Positions 7,247 to 10,706 of a DNA stretch of 10,706 nt are shown here, one piece after another; positions within the stretch are counted from its first letter, which is position 1, and each line of letters opens with the position of its first letter. The DNA is from an uncultured candidate division Zixibacteria bacterium (GTDB taxonomy: Bacteria > Zixibacteria > MSB-5A5 > GN15 > FEB-12). The notes below the pieces were generated by a model. It saw only the letters and a program-made list of their open reading frames with translations. It had not been told where the DNA came from and did not search any database. Both the position numbers and the translations under genes were made by a program. The stretch is taken from assembly GCA_913009765.1 (NCBI GenBank), contig CAJVYT010000127.1:1-10706 (forward strand), read 5' to 3'.

Positions 7247-7540
7247 TTGTTGCAAGCTCAGCTTAGGGTTATTTATCGCTATCAACGAAAAGCTGTGCCT
7301 TACGGGCAAAAACTAAAACGTACGTCTAATCTGACTATCGTTGAAGGCATACTTCAGAGTTCCGGCCAGCCTCTACACATTTCAAAAATTATCGAGATCG
7401 CTAAAAAAGGCTACAATGTTAATTTGGAGAGAGACTCTATCGTCTCCGCCTTAATAAAAAAGATTAATGCCGGAAAGACCTTCATCCGCGTTGCGCCTAA
7501 TACGTTTGCGCTTAAAAACAGTTCGGAAGGATGTGCATAA
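7247..7540 (+). CDS. HARE-HTH domain protein, probably 5'-truncated by the RAYT unit
   Basis: This encodes about 97 aa from a TTG start, but the frame is open back to 7199, directly at the RAYT repeat end. In the extra codons the protein reads ...VHIDNYLEIKQELLQAQLR, which looks like real protein with no ATG or GTG, so the true start was probably lost upon insertion. Residues about 30-88 (VEGILQSSGQPLHISKIIEIAKKG to FIRVAPNTFALK) match a HARE-HTH winged helix, a DNA-binding module found fused to restriction endonucleases, RNA polymerase delta and chromatin proteins. The stop TAA shares its last A with the ATG of the following transposase reading frame. This coupling suggests it may belong to the IS4-like element as an accessory DNA-binding protein. 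The alternative is a defence-island gene remnant. Confidence 0.6.
   Translation: MLQAQLRVIYRYQRKAVPYGQKLKRTSNLTIVEGILQSSGQPLHISKIIEIAKKGYNVNLERDSIVSALIKKINAGKTFIRVAPNTFALKNSSEGCA
7525..7530 (+). promoter_or_regulatory. Ribosome binding site deciding the IS4 transposase start
   Basis: GGAAGG lies nine bases before the ATG at 7540, inside the end of the HARE-HTH ORF. It supports starting the transposase at 7540 in the first frame rather than at the GTG at 7632, which has no SD. Confidence 0.5.
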
Positions 7541-8786
7541 TGAGTTTTATTCATAAGTTGAATACGTTGCGTAAAGTTACAGGCATCAATGAGCGCTTCC
7601 AGCGGGAAAAAAAATTCCTCTTTTTGAAATCGTGGTATCTTTAATTACCACCTTCTCCGTTTGTGGAAAGAAAAAGAGTATTGCTGATGCCCATAGAAAT
7701 TTTGTAAAACACTCTGGAAAGAATGTTTCCAGGAGCAGCTTCTGGGAACGAATTGCAAATAAAACACTCCTGGATTTTATTGAAAAAGCTGTCCTTGAAT
7801 TCTCCTTTCATATCCAGGAAAGCGCCCTTTCAAAACTTTCATGGCTTTCTGTATTTGAGGATGTATTTATGTACGATGCATCTCCTATACGACTGCCGGT
7901 GGGGTTATCAAATATATTTCCCGGTAATCGAAAAAATCACAGCCCTGCCTGCTTAAAATTAAGCGCTCTGTACAGACTGAGTGTAAGAAGCACAGAATGG
8001 ATTAAAATTAGCGCCCAAAAGCCACACGACAGCAAGTTCCTTCCGGATTTAAATCAATTAAAGGGGGCTTTGTTTCTATTTGATCTCGGCTACTTTAGTC
8101 ATGCTTTTCTGCATCAACTGTGTGAAATCGGAGTCTGGTTTGTATGCCGTTTAAAAGCAAACTCCGTCCCAATAATAACAAAAGTCGTCAAGGGTGTGGC
8201 GAAGCGACACATTGGGCGACCGTTGGACAAAAATGTCAACCTGAGAGGCATGATTGTCGAGGTCTGGGGAAAGTTGAATATCCCCGGGAAAAGCCCCCTT
8301 GAGGTTCGTCTTATTGGTTTTCGATTTCCTCTCACAAAGGAATACAGATGGTACGTTACAAATATCCCAAGTTCAATGGTGTTAGCAGAATGGATTTACC
8401 CTGTTTATCGACTAAGATGGCAAATTGAGCTGTTTTTCAAATCCATTAAGTCAATGCTGCATGCTGACCAAATAACATCTGAAAATGAAAATATAGTTCT
8501 GGTCACTGCTTATAGCTCAATACTTGCCTCTCTTATTGCAAATTCAATAATAATTGAATATGCTGTTGTCTCTGCCAGGATAGAATTGAAATCTGTTACA
8601 GTGCAACGAATAACTTTAGTCTTTTCTCTAATAGCTAATGACTTGGCAAAGTGCATTCTAAAGAAAGATATTACTCCAAAGAGCTTTATTAATAATATGA
8701 AAACTCTGCTTCCATTACTCGTTTGCCCAAATCGAAAACATAGGCCCACGTCATTGGAGATAGTTGCAATGTTCAATTCAATTTAG
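7540..8786 (+). CDS. IS4-family DDE transposase, read through a -1 shift at an A8 run
   Basis: Two reading frames join into one transposase of about 415 aa. The ATG at 7540 gives MSFIHKLNTLRKVTG...RFQREKK in frame 1. A -1 shift at the A8 run (7607-7614) continues as IPLFEIVVSLITTFSV in the second frame to 8786. The downstream part has the DDE triad: D82 in MYDASPIRL and D151 in FLFDLGYFS, then E266 within the IS4 YREK signature Y259-x2-R262-x3-E266-x6-K273 (numbered from the GTG at 7632). The joined length fits IS4 transposases, whereas a GTG start would remove the N-terminal domain. Without shifting, frame 1 ends at 7644 after 34 aa. The shift may be programmed, transcriptional slippage, a real deletion, or an A-run miscount. 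It inserted beside a phosphatase gene and left only that gene's 3' part. Confidence 0.8.
7607..7614 (+). other. A8 slippery run, candidate -1 frameshift site in IS4 transposase
   Basis: In the upstream frame the bases are read gaA AAA AAA, the A-AAA-AAA heptamer known to promote -1 ribosomal slippage in bacteria. The 25-codon N-terminal frame and the 390-aa C-terminal frame join exactly here. I did not find a clear downstream stem. Confidence 0.5.
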
Positions 8787-8806
8787 AGTGCTTTATCCGA
8801 TCACAT

Positions 8807-9214
8807 ATGAATGGATTTACTTATAATGCAAATGGACAACTCATGTTTAATAACCCAATTCCGATTAGTTCATACTTTGCCGGTAACTCAGAATATGTGA
8901 ATACTCTTAGCCGCGTTACAGGGATGAATCACCCGCAGAGGTCGGGGGACATTGTCTTGCTAATGAAGAGTAAAACCAATACTAACAATCTTGTCAGCGA
9001 AAGATATACTACAGGAGTTTCTTGCAAGTCATGGCATGGTTCCTTAAATCCAAGTGATTCATACGTACCGTTCATTGTTGCTTACCCTGGGGGCAATAAA
9101 TCTGAACTTGATCCATTTTTGAATGTTGTGTGCCCGGATGGTCAGTGTGAAGGCAATTGGAAACTATCGGATATAGTAAAGCAGATCATAGAAACACAAT
9201 ATTCAGGACAATGA
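8807..9214 (+). pseudogene. Alkaline-phosphatase-superfamily (type I phosphodiesterase-like) C-terminal fragment
   Basis: These 135 aa look like the last part of an alkaline-phosphatase-superfamily hydrolase. They include 'RSGDIVLLM', then RYTTGVSCKSWHGSLNPSDS followed by YVPFIVAYPGGN. The WHG histidine followed by D-S-x-VPFI is the usual metal-ligand region near the C-terminus of such phosphatases and phosphodiesterases. The nucleophile Ser/Thr and the first metal site are absent, since such enzymes are normally 400-600 aa. The 5' part is not in the window, and the fragment begins just after the IS4 transposase, so the IS probably cut it. The frame is open upstream into the IS, so the ATG at 8807 is arbitrary. 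It ends twelve bases before the next gene, suggesting the two were one operon. Confidence 0.65.
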
Positions 9215-9226
9215 AAGGAGACTGAG

Positions 9227-9478
9227 ATGAGAAAAAGAATTTTATTTTTAATCGCTTTCCTGTTTATCCTGCCAGATTTAGCTTTAGCTGCAGCTGCCGA
9301 TCAACTCATATTAGAAGATATAGGCACATATAGACTATTTAGCACTATTTTCCCTGAAGATTTTAAAGGTGGACCACTTCCAAAATATTCCCAGACAAAT
9401 ACTGGTGGAATATTGGGGGCTGCTGGTCACTTTTCAGAAGGTGATGTAAGTTATGAGGCTTCTTATACTGCCCCCTGA
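9227..9478 (+). pseudogene. Exported protein of unknown function, 3' end lost to IS630 insertion
   Basis: The ATG has a strong SD, AAAGGAG (9214-9220), six bases upstream. The first ~22 residues (MRKRILFLIAF to LALAAAA) form a Sec signal peptide: basic start, hydrophobic core, and small residues at the likely cleavage site around A21-A23. The mature part that remains is about 60 aa, ADQLILEDIGTYRLFSTIF onwards, which I do not recognise. Similarity to the IS630 transposase on the opposite strand starts near 9465, so the last codons and the TGA at 9476-9478 come from the insertion. It was probably a secreted or periplasmic protein in an operon with the phosphatase upstream. No function can be assigned. 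Confidence 0.6.
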
Positions 9479-10488
9479 TATCTTCAATGTTGTCAATTCT
9501 TCTGTTAAGACACTGCCTAGTGAGTACATTTAGTTCTATCTCTGCCATATTCAACCAACTACCATGCTTCGGAGTAAATACAAATTCAAACCTGTCCCAT
9601 AATAATTTTGCTTCGGCAGGCCGGAAGGCCTCGTAAAGTGACCCCGGAGTATGCGTGTTCAGGTTGTGTCCATCACTAATGTTATCTTTTCAGCATCGGC
9701 ATACAGCGCTGCTATATCCTTAAGAAAAAAAGCCCAATCAATTTTTGTTTTCCTTTCGGTTACTTTAACAAGCCGTTTCCCTGCCAGCGGTTCACAAGCC
9801 ATGAAAATATTACACACTCCATGACGTTTGTATTCATAATCATATCTGGCAACCTGCCCCGGTGATGCTGTAATCGGAACTTTTGTTTCCCCAATAAGTT
9901 GTTTTGGTGATTCATCCATACATATCACAGGATACCTCTGATTTAATGGCCGTTTGTAAACGTCCAATACCATTTCCATATTGGCAACAAAGTTGCCATT
10001 TTGTTCCGGCGGGATTACCCATCCTTGGTGACGCCAAGGTTTAAGTTCGTTTTTTTTAATACTTGACGAACTGTTTCGTGAGAAATTTTGTCAATGTGTT
10101 GAAGCTCTACAACCTTATCAGCCAGTAGCCGTAAAGACCATCTGGAAAACCCTTCAGGTGGACCACTACCACTTAATGCAACCAGATGCGCTTCGAAGTC
10201 ACCGTCTGCTTTCCTGGCATAGATGCGACTGCCTTTTTGACCATTCAGCGCTATCTCTATTCCATCCTCAACAAATCTCTTTTTTATTCGATCAATTTTT
10301 CTCATGCCGATTTTCAGCACTCGAGATATTTCTTCATTTGTCGAACCTTTTCCTTGGAATTCTCCCTCATCACATCCAAGTAGAATCAGGGCATTGATGA
10401 CCTTCTGCGATTTGTGCTTCCCCTTAGATGTAATCCTTTTTAAATCAGCCCTCTCATCTTTGCTTAATGTCACTCTGTATTTCTTCAT
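9465..10488 (-). pseudogene. IS630-family transposase, frameshifted and truncated
   Basis: Read from 10488 leftwards, the first frame (157 aa to 10015) has two N-terminal helix-turn-helix regions (TNEEISRVLKIGMRKIDRIK; HETVRQVLKKTN). A -1 shift at an A8 run (10050-10057) continues as NELKPWRHQGWVIPP and then the DDE domain, with the first Asp in VICMDESPKQLIGET and the second in ITLVMDTT. At about 9666-9670 a duplicated AC (GACACAACC in place of GACAACC) causes a second shift and a TGA. Restoring the frame gives NLNTHTPGSLYEAFRP, then FTPKHGSWLNMAEIELNVL, which holds the last catalytic Glu, then RRIDNIEDIRG before similarity stops. The A8 shift may be normal for the family, but the AC duplication and missing C-terminus make it inactive. 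The start is firm, with a perfect SD. Confidence 0.85.
10050..10057 (-). other. A8 slippery run, candidate -1 frameshift site in IS630 transposase
   Basis: On the minus strand the first frame reads TTA AAA AAA ACG. Slipping back one base gives AAC GAA CTT AAA CCT TGG (N-E-L-K-P-W), which restores the conserved transposase sequence. The heptamer A-AAA-AAA is in the correct phase for -1 slippage. Confidence 0.5.
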
Positions 10489-10494
10489 ACTCAG

Positions 10495-10502
10495 TCCTCC
10501 TT
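10495..10502 (-). promoter_or_regulatory. Ribosome binding site of the IS630 transposase
   Basis: On the minus strand the sequence is AAGGAGGA, a near-perfect SD, six bases before the ATG at 10488. It fixes the start codon. Confidence 0.75.
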
Positions 10503-10607
10503 AGATTATGAAGAAACTTAACACATTTAATGCGTTATTTCAAACTTGACATGACACTAGTGCCCCTGGCGCCGCTTACGCCGGAGACAAAGCATCTCAT
10601 CAATAGC

Positions 10608-10706
10608 AGATCGGAAGAGCACACGTCTGAACTCCAGTCACACTGATATATCTCGTATGCCGTCTTCTGCTTGAAAAAAAAAAAAAAAACACCAACAAAT
10701 CAAAAA
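10608..10706 (+). other. Illumina TruSeq adapter, index and poly-A read-through (assembly artefact)
   Basis: AGATCGGAAGAGC starts at 10608 and continues as the standard TruSeq read-1 adapter to 10641. An 8-base index ACTGATAT follows (10642-10649), then ATCTCGTATGCCGTCTTC and the end of the P7 primer to 10673. Sixteen A (10674-10689) and a low-complexity A/C tail follow. This part is not genomic. The 47 bases before it (10561-10607) are GC-richer, with a small CTGGCG/CGCCGG hairpin (10566-10584); they show no gene. Confidence 0.97.

Larger units (their letters stand above)
7540..8800 (+). mobile_element. IS4-family insertion sequence (ends not located)
   Basis: The element is defined by its DDE transposase. 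I could not find convincing terminal inverted repeats or a target duplication. The right end should lie between the transposase stop at 8786 and the phosphatase fragment near 8807. The left end may lie before the HARE-HTH ORF and could have been removed or displaced by the RAYT unit. Confidence 0.5.
9465..10560 (-). mobile_element. Truncated IS630-family element
   Basis: The element reads leftwards. Its 5' end lies beyond the start codon at 10488, probably near 10556-10560, where non-coding sequence rich in A/T (10504-10556) gives way to GC-richer flank. At the other end the transposase similarity breaks off near 9465, about 30-40 residues short of the usual C-terminus, and no terminal repeat is seen, so this end is deleted. 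Confidence 0.7.

Noticed and set aside
7632..8786. IS4 transposase starting at GTG 7632
   Set aside because: It has no SD and would lack the N-terminal segment that the upstream frame supplies; the frame is also open before the GTG.
9363..9554. Minus-strand ORF of 63 aa
   Set aside because: It joins the IS630 C-terminal fragment (MAEIELNVL...) to antisense of the exported-protein gene. It is not an independent gene.
10674..10689. Poly-A tract as a biological feature
   Set aside because: It follows the P7 adapter end and is read-through past the library fragment.

Overview
The window looks like a bacterial defence island that has been invaded by several insertion sequences. It probably comes from a metagenomic or draft assembly, because the last ~100 bases are Illumina adapter read-through rather than genome. 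SD-led genes, overlapping operon genes, a RAYT-type transposase and IS4/IS630 relatives all indicate a bacterium. The RAYT and IS630 styles recall Nitrospirota or deltaproteobacterial genomes, but I hold that only weakly.

Region 1 (1-605) is the C-terminal half of JetD, the Toprim nuclease of the Wadjet anti-plasmid system; the other Wadjet genes would lie upstream, outside the window. Region 2 (606-870) is a leader with a consensus extended -10 promoter and a hairpin. Region 3 (871-5943) is the main attraction: four tightly packed, overlapping or abutting, AT-rich genes on the + strand. They encode an SMC/Rad50-like ABC ATPase with a four-cysteine zinc module in its coiled coil, a ~234-aa winged-helix/SocA-like small protein, a PD-(D/E)XK nuclease, and an amino-DNA methyltransferase with TSPPY and DPFGGVGT motifs. 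The first three resemble the layout of the ABC-3C (three-component) conflict systems, to which Lamassu belongs. The added methyltransferase makes it look like a restriction-modification system driven by an SMC-like ATPase. I cannot assign it to a named system.

Region 4 (6162-7200) is a RAYT (HUH/Y1 transposase) gene enclosed by a perfect 25-bp inverted repeat. Region 5 (7202-8786) holds a HARE-HTH domain ORF, apparently cut at its 5' end by the RAYT unit and coupled by an ATG/TAA overlap to an IS4-family transposase that is split by a -1 shift at an A8 run. Region 6 (8807-9478) contains a C-terminal fragment of an alkaline-phosphatase-superfamily enzyme and the start of an exported protein, both remnants. 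Region 7 (9465-10560, minus strand) is a decayed and truncated IS630-family element, also with a -1 shift at an A8 run plus a second frameshift. Region 8 (10608-10706) is TruSeq adapter, index and poly-A.

Functionally, the ATPase, small protein and nuclease probably form a DNA-sensing and cleaving complex, with the methyltransferase marking self DNA. The neighbouring Wadjet remnant and multiple transposases fit an accessory island with high turnover.
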